Of a stretch of DNA of 64,000 nucleotides, positions 22,274 through 32,300 are shown piece after piece. Every line of letters begins with the position of its first letter. Position 1 is the first letter of the stretch. The notes under the pieces were generated by a model. It saw only the letters and a program-made list of their open reading frames with translations, was not told where the DNA came from and made no database searches. The stretch spans positions 112,654 through 176,653 of the forward strand of contig CAZNDO010000006.1 of assembly GCA_964571855.1 (NCBI GenBank), written 5' to 3'. The position numbers and the translations under genes are program-made. The DNA comes from CAYYFX01 sp964571855 (GTDB lineage Bacteria; ARS69).

Positions 22274-23521
22274 ATGCCTCGCCGGCTTCGCGCCGCGGCC
22301 CTCGGGTTGCTCGCCGGTCTCGGCGTGCTGCTCGCCGGCGGTGCCGTTTCCGCCGATCCGCGGCCCCTCACGGTGGACGACATCCTCCGGCTCCACGCCG
22401 CCGGCGTGGACGAGGACATCATCATCTCCGAGATCGTCGTCACGGACACGGTCTTCCTGCTCAGCGTGGACGAGATCCTCCGGCTGCAGGAGGCGGGCCT
22501 CTCCGACCGCCTGCTGCAGTTCCTGGTCGACACCGGTCGCGACGACTACGCGGACGACGCCGGCGCGGAAGCGATCCCGGAGGATGCCGAGGATGACGCG
22601 GACGACGGCGAGGCCGAGGTGGCCTACGTGGAGGAGACGGTCACCCGTCCGGTGTACGTCTCGCTGCGCTGGAGCTACCCGGTCTGGTGGTACGACTACT
22701 ACTGGTACGACTACTGGTACTACGACTGCCACTACGATCCGTGGCTGGTGTCGTGGACCGTGCCGTGCGGCGTGTGGTACCCCACCTGGTACTGGGGCAG
22801 CCGTTGCTGGGCTCCGCCGGGCTGGGGGTACCGGTACCACTGGTGGACGAGCTGCGGATACGGGTACGACCGGGACCACGGGTACACGAGCTACTGGGAT
22901 CGCTGGGGCAGCGGCGCGCACGACCTGAGCCAGCGGAAGTACAAGTCGGGCGGGAGTTCCGCCGGCAAGCTGGCGGTGGCCGGCGTCGGTCTGAAGACGC
23001 GGGAGGGAACGCGACTTCCGGAGGACCGCTCGGTGCGCGTGGCCAGCCGCAAGGGACGCCTCGCCATGGACTCCGGCGACCTCGACGTGCGGCGCCCGGC
23101 CCGATCCGGGAGCAAGCCGGTCGCGGATCGGGGCGATGCCGTCCGTCGTCCCGTGAAGTCCACGGTGCGCACCGATGCCGACCGGCCGGATGTCCGGCGG
23201 CCCGCCCGGCCCGTGCGCAACCCGGCCCCGGCGGATCGGCCGGTGAAGCACGTCGTGCGGCGGTCCGGGGAGAAGCCCGCCCCGTCGGACCGGACGCCGC
23301 GCGCGCCCGCCGCCGCGAAGCCCGCGCCGCCCGCGCGCGGCGACACGAAGGTGCGACCCCCGGTCGCGCCGCGCCCGGAGCCCGCGCCGCAACCCGCACC
23401 CCCGCCCCGGGTGGAGTCCCGCCCGGCGCCGAAGGCCGCGCCCGCACCCGCCGCGCCGTCCGGTGGTGGGAAGGACCGCGGCAATCCGGGCAGCGGCTCC
23501 GGCAAGACCCGCGGCCGCTGA
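22274..23521 (+). CDS. Secreted Tyr/Trp-rich low-complexity protein
   Basis: 415 residues. A clear signal peptide (residues 1-27, ending AVSA). Two similar segments follow: LTVDDILRLHAAGVDEDIIISEI and LSVDEILRLQEAGLSDRLLQFL, a duplicated helix-hairpin. An acidic linker comes next, then a segment (about 130-210) extraordinarily rich in Tyr and Trp (SYPVWWYDYYWYDYW and following), and a long Pro/Arg/Ala/Lys-rich disordered tail. No enzyme is recognised. The aromatic segment could coat, crosslink or bind glycans; that is speculation. The start is fixed by the promoter position and signal peptide. Confidence 0.75.
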   Translation: MPRRLRAAALGLLAGLGVLLAGGAVSADPRPLTVDDILRLHAAGVDEDIIISEIVVTDTVFLLSVDEILRLQEAGLSDRLLQFLVDTGRDDYADDAGAEAIPEDAEDDADDGEAEVAYVEETVTRPVYVSLRWSYPVWWYDYYWYDYWYYDCHYDPWLVSWTVPCGVWYPTWYWGSRCWAPPGWGYRYHWWTSCGYGYDRDHGYTSYWDRWGSGAHDLSQRKYKSGGSSAGKLAVAGVGLKTREGTRLPEDRSVRVASRKGRLAMDSGDLDVRRPARSGSKPVADRGDAVRRPVKSTVRTDADRPDVRRPARPVRNPAPADRPVKHVVRRSGEKPAPSDRTPRAPAAAKPAPPARGDTKVRPPVAPRPEPAPQPAPPPRVESRPAPKAAPAPAAPSGGGKDRGNPGSGSGKTRGR

Positions 23522-23526
23522 GCAGT

Positions 23527-23547
23527 CGGCGGCGTCCCCCGCCGCCG
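23527..23547. terminator. Hairpin between convergent genes
   Basis: CGGCGGCG-TCCCC-CGCCGCCG, a perfect 8-bp stem just after the Tyr-rich gene stop and before the stop of the opposing gene. It may terminate both; no U tract. Confidence 0.4.
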
Positions 23548-23560
23548 GCCCGCCGGCCGC

Positions 23561-25165
23561 TCAGTCGCGCGTGACCGCGAAGGCGGCCGCGCGCGACACT
23601 GCAGCGTCCGCGACCCGGTCGGTGACGCGGATCTCCACGTCGTACACGCCGTCGTCGAAGGTCTTCGGGTCCAGCGCGAAGTACTCCCGCGCCGTCGGGG
23701 AGCGCGCCCGGCCGTCGTACGAGGTGGCCACTCCGGGGATCAGCCGGCCCTTCGAGGACCCGAACCACGACGACCTCCCGGTCGACCGCGGCCGGATCGT
23801 GAACGTGACCGTGTAGAGCGCGTCCCCCGTGGGGGAGAGCGCCAGGCCGTAGATCTCGAAGAACAGGTGGATATCGCGATCGGCCGGGTAGGTTCCCGGC
23901 GGGTACGGGACCACCTGCAGCCCCTCGCGCACGAACGCGTCGCCCGGCCGGGCGGGACGCACGTCCACCGCCCGTTGCACGTCGGAAAGGGCCAGCACGC
24001 CCTCCGGGAACGCCGGCACCGTCACCTCGGTCCGGAACACCCCCGCGTTGCGGCTCACGCTGTCCTGCACGCTGAGCGCGAGGCGGTAGCTCCCGGGGTC
24101 CACGAGCAGGGCCGTCTGGTCCAGTACGAGCCGCCCGGACAGGTCCTCCTCGAGGGTCTTCCGGTCCCGCGCGAAGCGCTGCGTGCGGGCGACGTCGTGG
24201 TAATCGCGCGTCTGCAGGGCGAGCTGCACCTCCCAGACCGCCTCGCGGCCGTCGCCCTCCGCGCGGAAGCGCAGGTCCTTCGCCCACATGGCCGTGCTGA
24301 CGAGCACCCGCGTCCTCCCCGACTCGCGGTCCGCGAAGCACTGCACGTCGAACACCACGTCCAGCTTCCCGCCGCCGAAGTCGTGGCGGTACATCCGGGG
24401 CCGGTCGTGCAGCGTCTCCTGCCCGCGCTCCATCATGCGCGCCAGCCGCTCCTGCGCGGCCGCGACTTCGGCGTCCACGGGCCCGAAGTCCTCCCGCACG
24501 CGCTGCATGGCCGTCTCCCGCGTGGGCCGGCCGGCCGCCGCGGGGATCTCCTGGTCCACGCCCAGCGCCGTGATCCCCACCTCCATGTCGGGCCGGTTCG
24601 TGCGCCGTTCCGCGATCCCGTCCACGAAATCCCCCTGGAACCGCGCATCCTCCAGCTCGAACGCCGCGTCCAGCCACCGGTACACCCAGATCTCCTTCGG
24701 CGGCACCAGCCCCAGCCCCGGGACGACGTCCCCGGGGATCGTCCGGCGCTCGTCGGGCGGACCGTACCGGAGCAGCAGCTGTCCCCGCGCATCCCAACCC
24801 GGCTCGCGGTCGCGCGCGAAGTGCTCGCGCGCGTAGGCGAGCCGCCGGTAGTGCGCGATGCGGCGCTCGTTCTCGGGCGTGGTCGGCGTGGGGTCCAGCT
24901 CCGCCCAGCGGATGCGAAGCCACTCCGCCCGTTGCTCCGACGGGAGCGAGCGGAACTCCACCTGCTGATCCTCGGTCAGGACGTACGCCAGGTGGGTCAG
25001 CGCCCCGTCGTCCGTCGTCTCCTCGGCCGGGACCACGCCGGCCAGATCCACGGTGGGACGTCCCGCGCCGCCGGTCGACCCGCCGCAGCCGGCCGGACCG
25101 ACCGCCGCCAGCGTGCCGGCCGCCAGTGCACCCGCCGCCGCCCGCCACGCACGGCCCGCACGCAC
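23561..25165 (-). CDS. GWxTD-like lipoprotein, 534 residues
   Basis: A basic, Ala-rich signal and a lipobox-like PAGC (about residues 22-25) indicate export and lipidation. The middle region resembles GWxTD-domain proteins: AYVLTEDQQVEFRSLPSE, RRLAYAREHFARDREPGWD, ARGQLLLRYGPPDERR, with the diagnostic motif altered to GWDARG. The C-terminal half is beta-rich. GWxTD proteins are common in FCB bacteria and have no settled function. The GTG at 25165 lies 11 bases after the stop of the peptidase-barrel gene, with GAGG upstream, so the two proteins are probably made together and may form an envelope complex. Confidence 0.72.
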   Translation of the reverse strand: MRAGRAWRAAAGALAAGTLAAVGPAGCGGSTGGAGRPTVDLAGVVPAEETTDDGALTHLAYVLTEDQQVEFRSLPSEQRAEWLRIRWAELDPTPTTPENERRIAHYRRLAYAREHFARDREPGWDARGQLLLRYGPPDERRTIPGDVVPGLGLVPPKEIWVYRWLDAAFELEDARFQGDFVDGIAERRTNRPDMEVGITALGVDQEIPAAAGRPTRETAMQRVREDFGPVDAEVAAAQERLARMMERGQETLHDRPRMYRHDFGGGKLDVVFDVQCFADRESGRTRVLVSTAMWAKDLRFRAEGDGREAVWEVQLALQTRDYHDVARTQRFARDRKTLEEDLSGRLVLDQTALLVDPGSYRLALSVQDSVSRNAGVFRTEVTVPAFPEGVLALSDVQRAVDVRPARPGDAFVREGLQVVPYPPGTYPADRDIHLFFEIYGLALSPTGDALYTVTFTIRPRSTGRSSWFGSSKGRLIPGVATSYDGRARSPTAREYFALDPKTFDDGVYDVEIRVTDRVADAAVSRAAAFAVTRD

Positions 25166-25176
25166 GGCCCCGAGCC

Positions 25177-28100
25177 TCAGAAGTCGACGCCGATGGAGAA
25201 GTAGCTTCGGGAGTCCCCCACCCGCCGTTTGAGATCGGTCTGCTGCGCGATGTCGTACTTCAGCGCGAAGTAGCCCAGGCCGAGCCGGAAGCCCACGCCG
25301 TACCCGGCCGCGACATCGTCCAGCGCGTTGTCCCGGAACGCCCGCGCGTCGTCGGCGAACGCGCCGCCGAGGTCGAAGAAGAGCACGCCCCCGACCCCGC
25401 CGAATGCGATCCGCAGCGGCCAGCCGAGCCGCAGCACCTCCACCAGCGGGAAGCGGAGCTCCGTGTTCCACAGCGCGACGTTCTCGCCCTCCAGCTCCCC
25501 GTAGTCCAGGCCGCGCACCGTGCTCGATCCGCCCACGCGGAACAGCGCGGGGGTCCTCCCCTGCGACGTCCCGCCGATCAGCCGGGTGGCGAACACCGTG
25601 GTCCGCCCGAGCGGGATGTACCGCCGCCAGTCCAGGATGGCCGTGCCCGCCTGCACGTCGCCGAACGCCTGGCTGTAGCTCAGCCGCGCGCGCCGGCCGT
25701 GCACGGGGCCCAGGTATCCCCACACCACGTCGTCGCGCACTACGGCGATCTCCGGCCCGCCGAAGTACAGGAGATCCGACGAGGATTCCTCCGTGCTCAC
25801 GAAGCCTCCGGAGAAGCTCTGGTTGAACGTGCGGCGGGAGAGCGCTTCCCCGCGGAGCGTGAGCTCCAGGCGGTCGAACATGGAGAAGGGGCGCAGGAAC
25901 GTGACCTGCAGGCCGCGGAAGATCCGGCTCTCCACCTCCAGCTCGTCCGAGGCCGTGAACACGCCGTAGTCGTTCCGGTACTGGTACGCCGCCACGCCCC
26001 AGTTGATGCGGTTCGACAGGTTGTAGTAACCGAGCAGGAGGTCGGAGTCCTCCAGGGATCCGTACACCGCCGCCCCGATCTGCACGACGTGGTTGGACAG
26101 CATGTCCGAGATGGCCACCTGCGCGGAGCCGGCGAACCCCACGTTGGACGCGAACAACGGCGAGGCCCCGATGAAGTCCGGGGACCACTTCAGCCGATAG
26201 GGCTCCGACTCCAGGGTCTCGGGATCCGGGAGGTCGAACGTGGTCTCGCGGAACACCTGCGAGAGCACGATCTTCTCCTCCTGCTCCTCGGGCGGGACGC
26301 CCGGGACGACCTCGGCGCGCGCGGCGCTGCCGGCTCCCGGGCCGGCAAGCGTGAGCGGCGGCGGCGGTGCGAGGAGATCGCCGAGCGAGTCCGCCCCGGC
26401 CGCGGACGGCTCCGGCGCCGGCGGCGCGGGCGTGGGGTCCAGCGCCGCCCAGGGCACGACGGTCTCCCGTTCCCGCTGCGCGAGCCGCTCCACCGACGTG
26501 GCGGTCTCCACCTCGATGGCCTTCCCCAGCGGATCGTCGATCGCGTACAGCTCCCAGCCGTCGCCCATGAACGTGGTGAACACCATGCGCTTGCCGTCGC
26601 GCGACCAGGAGAACGGCGGACTGGACTCCACGAGCCCGGTCACGCCGGTGATCAGCTTCGTGAGCCGGCTCAGGCGGTCCGTGGCCAGGTCCTGGATGTA
26701 CAGGTCCGAGATCCCGTCCCGGTCCGAGACGAATGCCAGCGTGCCGCCGTCCGGGCCCCAGTGCGGCGCGATGTTCTTCCCGGACTGTCCCGGCAGCACC
26801 TCGACCGCGCCGCTCGCCACGTCCAGGATGGCGATCTTGGGCTCCCCGAACACGAGGTGCTCCAGGTCGGTGTCCGGGCCGCGGTCCGTCACGAACGCGA
26901 TGCGCGTGCCGTCCGGCGACCACTGCGGGTCCCGGGCCAGGTGGGGGTCGTCCGTGAGCTGCGTCAGCTCGCGCGTGTCCGGATCCACGGCCCACAGGTC
27001 GGACTTCCCGCCGCGGACCCCGCTGAACACGATCCGCCGCCCGGTCGGGGCCCAGGCCGGCGAATACAGCGCCTCGAAGTCCAGGTCCAGCGTCTGCACG
27101 ATTTCCCGGGACTCCACGTCCACGATGTTGAGCACGTCCGCGCCGCCGCGCTTCGAGGGGAACGCCAGGTACCGCCCGTCCGGCGACCACCCGAGCGACG
27201 TGTACAGGTACCGGAGGGACTCGAAGTCCCCCGACCGTTCGCCCTTCAGCAGCGTGGCCAGCACCTTCCCGTCCACCGCGGAGGCCAGCACGATGTCCTT
27301 CGAGAACGCGCCGTCGCGGATGAAGGCGACGCGCTCGCCGTCCGGCGAGATGGCCGGCGCCACGTCCAGGGTCTGGAAGCCCTGCTTGCGGTTCAGGCGC
27401 CGCCCGTACGCGTCCGGCCGGTACAGGTCCACGATCTGCGGGTAGTACTTCCGCCGCACCCAGTCCGTCCACTCGCGATCCAGGGTGGCCGCGTCCATCC
27501 CGAGCGTCTTCTCGTAGGCGACCTCGAGCGACCGGTAGTACGACGCCTTCCGGAGCAGTTCCCCGATCCGCTCGTCGCCGAAGCGCATCCCGATGAAGCT
27601 GAGGATGGCCTGCCCGATGCGGTACACGCGGATGTCGTACACGCGATCCATTTGGGACAAGGGGATGAGCTGGCCCTCGAGCGCCGACCACCTCAGCCAC
27701 ATCTCCGTGTTCGGATCCACGGACCCGATGGACAGGTACTCCGCCATCCCCTCGCGGAACCACGCGGGCAGCTGGTACGCGAGCGGGCTGATGTCCCCCG
27801 CCGTGCCGAACACGATGTCCACCTGGAACGCGTGCACCAGCTCGTGCGTGAGCACGTGATCGAACTCGCCGTAGGAGCCCGTGAACGGCAGGAACACGCG
27901 GCGCTTCGAGAACTCCGTGATCCCGCCCACGCCCTCGGAGATCAGGCCCGGCGTGATGTTCGTCTGCTGGAAGTCCGTGTGCGACGCGTACACGATGATC
28001 GGGACCCGGTCCTCGATCTCGTGCCGCAGGATGCGCGACAGGCGGAGGTAGGCCCGCTCGGCCATCCGCGCCGCCTTGCGCGCGGACTCCTCCTCCCCCT

Positions 28101-28275
28101 GGTAGTAGTAGATGTCGAAGTGCTCCGTCTGGATGGTCTTCCAGTCGAAGTCCTTGTACTGGACCTTGTTCTTCCCGAACTGCGCGGCGGCGGGGCCGGC
28201 GGCCGCACACGCGAGCGCCGCCGCGAGCGCGGCGGCCCGCGCGAACGCCGTGAGGATCCCGTAGGCTCTGCGCAT
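25177..28275 (-). CDS. MA-type peptidase / TolB-like propeller / Omp85-like barrel fusion
   Basis: 1032 residues. A signal peptide (1-31) is followed by a gluzincin-like metalloprotease domain with HELVHAF (144-150) and the downstream WFREGMAEYL, supplying a third ligand. Next come PD40/TolB-like beta-propeller repeats (about 290-600; repeated SPDGERVAF, SPDGRYLAF, SPDGTRIAF, SRDGKRMVF). The C-terminal 350 residues are amphipathic beta strands ending YFSIGVDF, like a BamA/surface-antigen D15 barrel. The protein is thus predicted to sit in the outer membrane. ATG at 28275 follows GGAAAG. Own promoter upstream; the GWxTD-like gene follows at once. Confidence 0.85.
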   Translation of the reverse strand: MRRAYGILTAFARAAALAAALACAAAGPAAAQFGKNKVQYKDFDWKTIQTEHFDIYYYQGEEESARKAARMAERAYLRLSRILRHEIEDRVPIIVYASHTDFQQTNITPGLISEGVGGITEFSKRRVFLPFTGSYGEFDHVLTHELVHAFQVDIVFGTAGDISPLAYQLPAWFREGMAEYLSIGSVDPNTEMWLRWSALEGQLIPLSQMDRVYDIRVYRIGQAILSFIGMRFGDERIGELLRKASYYRSLEVAYEKTLGMDAATLDREWTDWVRRKYYPQIVDLYRPDAYGRRLNRKQGFQTLDVAPAISPDGERVAFIRDGAFSKDIVLASAVDGKVLATLLKGERSGDFESLRYLYTSLGWSPDGRYLAFPSKRGGADVLNIVDVESREIVQTLDLDFEALYSPAWAPTGRRIVFSGVRGGKSDLWAVDPDTRELTQLTDDPHLARDPQWSPDGTRIAFVTDRGPDTDLEHLVFGEPKIAILDVASGAVEVLPGQSGKNIAPHWGPDGGTLAFVSDRDGISDLYIQDLATDRLSRLTKLITGVTGLVESSPPFSWSRDGKRMVFTTFMGDGWELYAIDDPLGKAIEVETATSVERLAQRERETVVPWAALDPTPAPPAPEPSAAGADSLGDLLAPPPPLTLAGPGAGSAARAEVVPGVPPEEQEEKIVLSQVFRETTFDLPDPETLESEPYRLKWSPDFIGASPLFASNVGFAGSAQVAISDMLSNHVVQIGAAVYGSLEDSDLLLGYYNLSNRINWGVAAYQYRNDYGVFTASDELEVESRIFRGLQVTFLRPFSMFDRLELTLRGEALSRRTFNQSFSGGFVSTEESSSDLLYFGGPEIAVVRDDVVWGYLGPVHGRRARLSYSQAFGDVQAGTAILDWRRYIPLGRTTVFATRLIGGTSQGRTPALFRVGGSSTVRGLDYGELEGENVALWNTELRFPLVEVLRLGWPLRIAFGGVGGVLFFDLGGAFADDARAFRDNALDDVAAGYGVGFRLGLGYFALKYDIAQQTDLKRRVGDSRSYFSIGVDF

Positions 28276-28344
28276 CGGCCTGCTTTCCGAGGGGCGGGCT
28301 TCCGGCGGATGGGCGGGGGCGGCGCGCCGGACGGCTCCGCCTCC

Positions 28345-28373
28345 ACGTTAGCAAAGGGTCCCCGGAGCCGCAA
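28345..28373 (-). promoter_or_regulatory. Candidate promoter of the peptidase-barrel operon
   Basis: Minus strand TTGCGG (28368-28373), 17 bases, TAACGT (28345-28350). Both boxes are imperfect, but spacing and the TGC before the -10 resemble other promoters here. Confidence 0.35.
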
Positions 28374-28400
28374 GTCGGCCTGCCGGGCGGGCTTGCGGGG

Positions 28401-29204
28401 TCAGCCGCCGCGCGGCGGGCGGGCGCCCTCGGCCAGCACGGAGTGGATCGCCGCGGCGAGGGCGCGGTTCGCGGCCACCACCTCGGCGCCGAACACGTCG
28501 AACGGCTCCCCGCCGAACCCGGTGACGATCCCTCCCGCCTCCTCCACGAGCAGCGCGCCGGCGGCCACGTCCCACGGGTGCAGCTTCAACTCCCAGAACC
28601 CGTCGAACCGGCCCGCCGCCACCCATGCCAGGTCGAGGGCTGCGCTGCCGAGGCGGCGCACCCCCCGGCTGCGCTTCATGAACCGCCGGAAGTGGTCGAG
28701 GTTGTCCACGTCGCTCGTGTGCACGTCGTACGGGAAGCCCGTGACGAGCAGGGCGTCGCCGAGGTCCGCCGTGCCGGATACCGAGAGCCGCCTCCCGTCG
28801 AGGAACGCCCCGTCGCCGCGCGCCGCGCGGAAGCACTCGTCCCGGTTCGGATCGTGCACGACGCCGGCCAGCAGCCGTCCCTCGTGCATCACGCCGACGG
28901 AGACGCTCCACAGCGGGAGGCCGTGCGCGAAGTTCGTGGTTCCGTCGAGGGGATCCACGATCCACAGCGGCGCACCCGGTTCCCCGTCGCCCCCGCCGCC
29001 CTCCTCCGCGAGGATGGCGTGCCCGGGGAACCGGCCGCGGATGGCCTCCACCAGGAACGCCTCGGACGCGCGATCGGCGCGCGTGACGAGATCCACCGCG
29101 CCCTTCCGCTCGATCGAGACGCCCTCGGCTGCGATGCGGAGCAGGATGCGCCCCGCCTCCCGGGCGAACTCCTCCGCGGCGTCCCGCAGCGATCGGCAGT
29201 CCAT
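28401..29204 (-). CDS. Inositol monophosphatase family protein (SuhB-like)
   Basis: 267 residues from the ATG at 29204. Metal-binding motifs of the Li-sensitive phosphatase fold are intact: ILAEEGG, WIVDPLDGTTNFAHGLP (Asp, Asp and the DGTTN loop) and the C-terminal HPWDVAAGALLVEEAGG. It hydrolyses inositol-1-phosphate or related sugar or nucleotide phosphates such as PAP or FBP; the substrate cannot be fixed from sequence. A GTG three codons upstream is an alternative start. No ribosome site is obvious, and a TACCGT box lies only eight bases before the ATG, so leaderless translation is possible. Confidence 0.9.
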   Translation of the reverse strand: MDCRSLRDAAEEFAREAGRILLRIAAEGVSIERKGAVDLVTRADRASEAFLVEAIRGRFPGHAILAEEGGGGDGEPGAPLWIVDPLDGTTNFAHGLPLWSVSVGVMHEGRLLAGVVHDPNRDECFRAARGDGAFLDGRRLSVSGTADLGDALLVTGFPYDVHTSDVDNLDHFRRFMKRSRGVRRLGSAALDLAWVAAGRFDGFWELKLHPWDVAAGALLVEEAGGIVTGFGGEPFDVFGAEVVAANRALAAAIHSVLAEGARPPRGG

Positions 29205-29281
29205 GCGGGGCACGGTAGCACGGACGCCCGGCAGCGTCGCGTCCGGCCCGGCGCGCGGCGGGGACCGGCCGGCAAGAGAAG

Positions 29282-29309
29282 GGGGCCGGCCCCCGGAGGG
29301 ACCGGCCCC
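29282..29309 (-). terminator. Terminator of the FlgD-tailed protein gene
   Basis: Minus-strand stem GGGGCCGG/CCGGCCCC around a 12-base loop, followed by CTTCTCTT, 27 bases after the stop codon. A good rho-independent terminator for this genome. Confidence 0.7.
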
Positions 29310-29336
29310 GCTTCCGCTTCTACCCGAGGAATCGGG

Positions 29337-32300
29337 CTACTTCAGCATGACCGCCTTGCGGGTGGCCGCGAAGTCGCCGGCAACCATCTTGTAGAAGTAG
29401 ATGCCGCTGGAGACCTTCGCGCCACCATCGGCACGACCGTCCCAATCGCGGACGTAGGAGTTCCCCTCCAGCGTCTCGTCGACCAGCGTGCGCACCTTCT
29501 GACCGAGGATGTTGTACACCTCGATCGAGACGTGCGTGCGGTTCGGCACGCTGAAGCGGATGGACGTGTTCTCCGAGAACGGGTTCGGCGTGGCCTGGGC
29601 CAGGTCGAAGCCGAAGCGGCCGTTCGCCACGACCGGAGCATCGGTACCGCTGTTGATGCAGCCGGTGAAGCTGGTGGCCGGGAGACCGAAGTCCGTCACG
29701 AACACGCGGTTGAGGAGGCACGCACGCGCCATGTCGGACACCAGGGCCTCGATGCCGAAGCCGCAGTGGACCGCCACGCCGCCGCCCACCACCCGGACGT
29801 TCTTGATGATCGCCGGGCGGTTGTTGGTGGCCGCGTCACCCGCCTGGTACGTGGCGAGGACGGTGGCGACGCGCACGCCCGGAACCGTCGGGTTCAGGGT
29901 GAGCTTGTCGAAGGTCTTCCGGATGCCCGGGCACTCGCCGTACAGACCGACGGTGACTCCCGCGAGCGAGGTACCGGCGCTGCCCACGACGTTCAGGACC
30001 TTGTCCGCCGTGAGGTCGTCGGTGGCGCTCGGGAAGTTCACGCCGAGGTAGTTGCCCAGGAACCCGATCGTGGAGTCGGCGTTGTTGCCGCCCACGCCCA
30101 GGAAGTACGCCACGTCGTCGCCCGTGGAGAACAGCTTGCCGCCGTTGTCCAGGAAGCTCTGGAGCTCGAGACGCGTGGTGTCCGCGTACGAGTAGGCGTC
30201 GAACGTGCCGTTGAGCCAGATGACGGCTTCGTAGTTCGGGACACCGACGTCGTTCGCGACGCCGCCGAGACCCTCGGCCACGTCGGAGATGATGCGCGGC
30301 TCGCGCTGAGCGCTCGTGCCGCCGCCCTGGACGTTGTAGATGTCCCACTTCGGAGCGCCGTAGATCCCGTTGTTGTTGAGATCCTCGGAGCCGCCGTACA
30401 TCAGGACCAGCGCGCGCTCGACCATGTCCTCGGACTGCTCGTTCACCGGGCTCGTGAAGTTGCCGAAGCCGGCACCACCCGTGGCCTGGAAGCCCGAGGA
30501 GTTCTGGAAGTCGAGGTCGGCCCGCGTGTAGTCGTCGACGAGCAGCACGTTGACGCCGCCGCCGACGGTGCGGTTGAACGGCAGGATCTGGAACCGGAAG
30601 AAGACCGGGGTCGGGGTATCGTCCGCGGCGCCCGGCCAGACGGCGACGTTCGCGCCGTTGTCCGTCACCTTGACGTAGTACTCGACCGTCTGGCCCGCGT
30701 TCCAGATCGGGTCCTTCGCCGGGTTGCCGAGGCTGCCGGCCTCGTTCGCCGACGCGTCCTCGGTGGTCGTGTTGCCGATGACCGTCCGGTAGGTGCCCTC
30801 GTCCGTGGCCGACGTTGCGTTGGGCGAGGACAGGACCATGAGCTTGTTGCTCCAGCTGCCGAAGGTCGGCGGCGTGCCGGTGCCGACGCGCCAGTAGATG
30901 CGCACGTTGGACGCGGTGACACCGTCGACGTCGTCGATCTGGACGGCCAGCGAGTCGCCCTGCGCGAGCTGCGCCGTGCCGCCGTTGCCGATCCAGTTGC
31001 CTTCGCTGGAGTTCGGCATCTGCGGCGTGTGCGCCGGATCCACGCGCGAGAACGTGTCGCTGAAGATGTCGATGTTACGCGCCGTGAACACGGTCGCGGA
31101 ACCGTCGAAGCTGCCGACCGAGACGTTGTCGATCAGGAACGTGACCGACCCGTGCAGACCCCACTGGAAGTCGCCCGGAGCGTCCACGTCCAGCATCTCG
31201 AACGCCATCTGGACCGAGTCCACCTCGGCGCCGAGGAACGGCGTGAGGGACTCCGTGTTGTTCATGTTCCAGAAGTCGCAGCCAGCGAACGTGATGAACC
31301 CGTCGAAGTCGTTCCAGAGGGACCAGGAACCCGTCGCCGAGTTGTAGTACCGCATGTGCGTGTTCGTGTAGTCGTTCAGGTTGTCCGGGCAGCACATGTA
31401 GCCGGAGTACTCCATCACGCCGCCGGTCCACCCGTTCGAGTAGATCTTCGGGGTGACCAGGTAGTAGCTGAAGCCCGACACCGGGATGGGACCCGACGCC
31501 GGCTTGGCCGACCACATCCAGTCGTTGGAGAACGTGCAGGTGTTGCCCTTGTTCGTGTACTTCGGGTCGAACTCCAGGTGCCAACCGTCGTACGTCTGGC
31601 CGTCGATCGGCTGGGGCAGCCACTGCGCGAACGTGAGGCTGCCGAACGTGGACGGGTTGTTGAAGTTCAGGCCCTGCGGATTGCTCTCGAACGTGTCACG
31701 CACGGAGTCCGCCGGGGCGGCCTTGAACGTGACCTTCACGTTGTCGATCGACACGAGGCCGTCCGTGTCGCCGGAGCCGTCCGCGTCCGACCAGGCGCCG
31801 TCCGAGAACGCGCGCCAGCGCAGCTGGAGCGCCGCGGCGCCCACCTGCGGCGGGATCGGGAACGTGACGCCCGTCATCCACGTGCTGTTGCCGTAGTACG
31901 GGGTCGTGCCCGGGAACTGGTCCGAGTGGAAGAAGTAGTCGGTGCCGCAGGCGCGACCCGTGCCGCCGTGGCCGCTGTCGAGGTTGCCGGAGACCGCGTT
32001 GAAGATGGCCTGGCGACCCGACGCGTCCTGGGCACGGACCCACTGGCCCGTGGTGTCGTTCAGGTACTCGAGGTAGGCGTAGTCGTAGTTGCACTCGCTG
32101 TCGTACCGGATGTCGAACCGGACGAAGCTGGTGTCCGACTGGTTCGCGCCCGGGATGTCCAGGACGAGCGAGTAGTTCCAGTCGTCCCCGTAGCCTTCCT
32201 TGAAGATCCAGAAGGCGAGGTCCGTGCAGCCCGTGTTGACGCCCGCGCTGTCGCAGGCGGCCCACGCGGCACGCGAGCCGCCGCCCACGCCGACGTTGCG

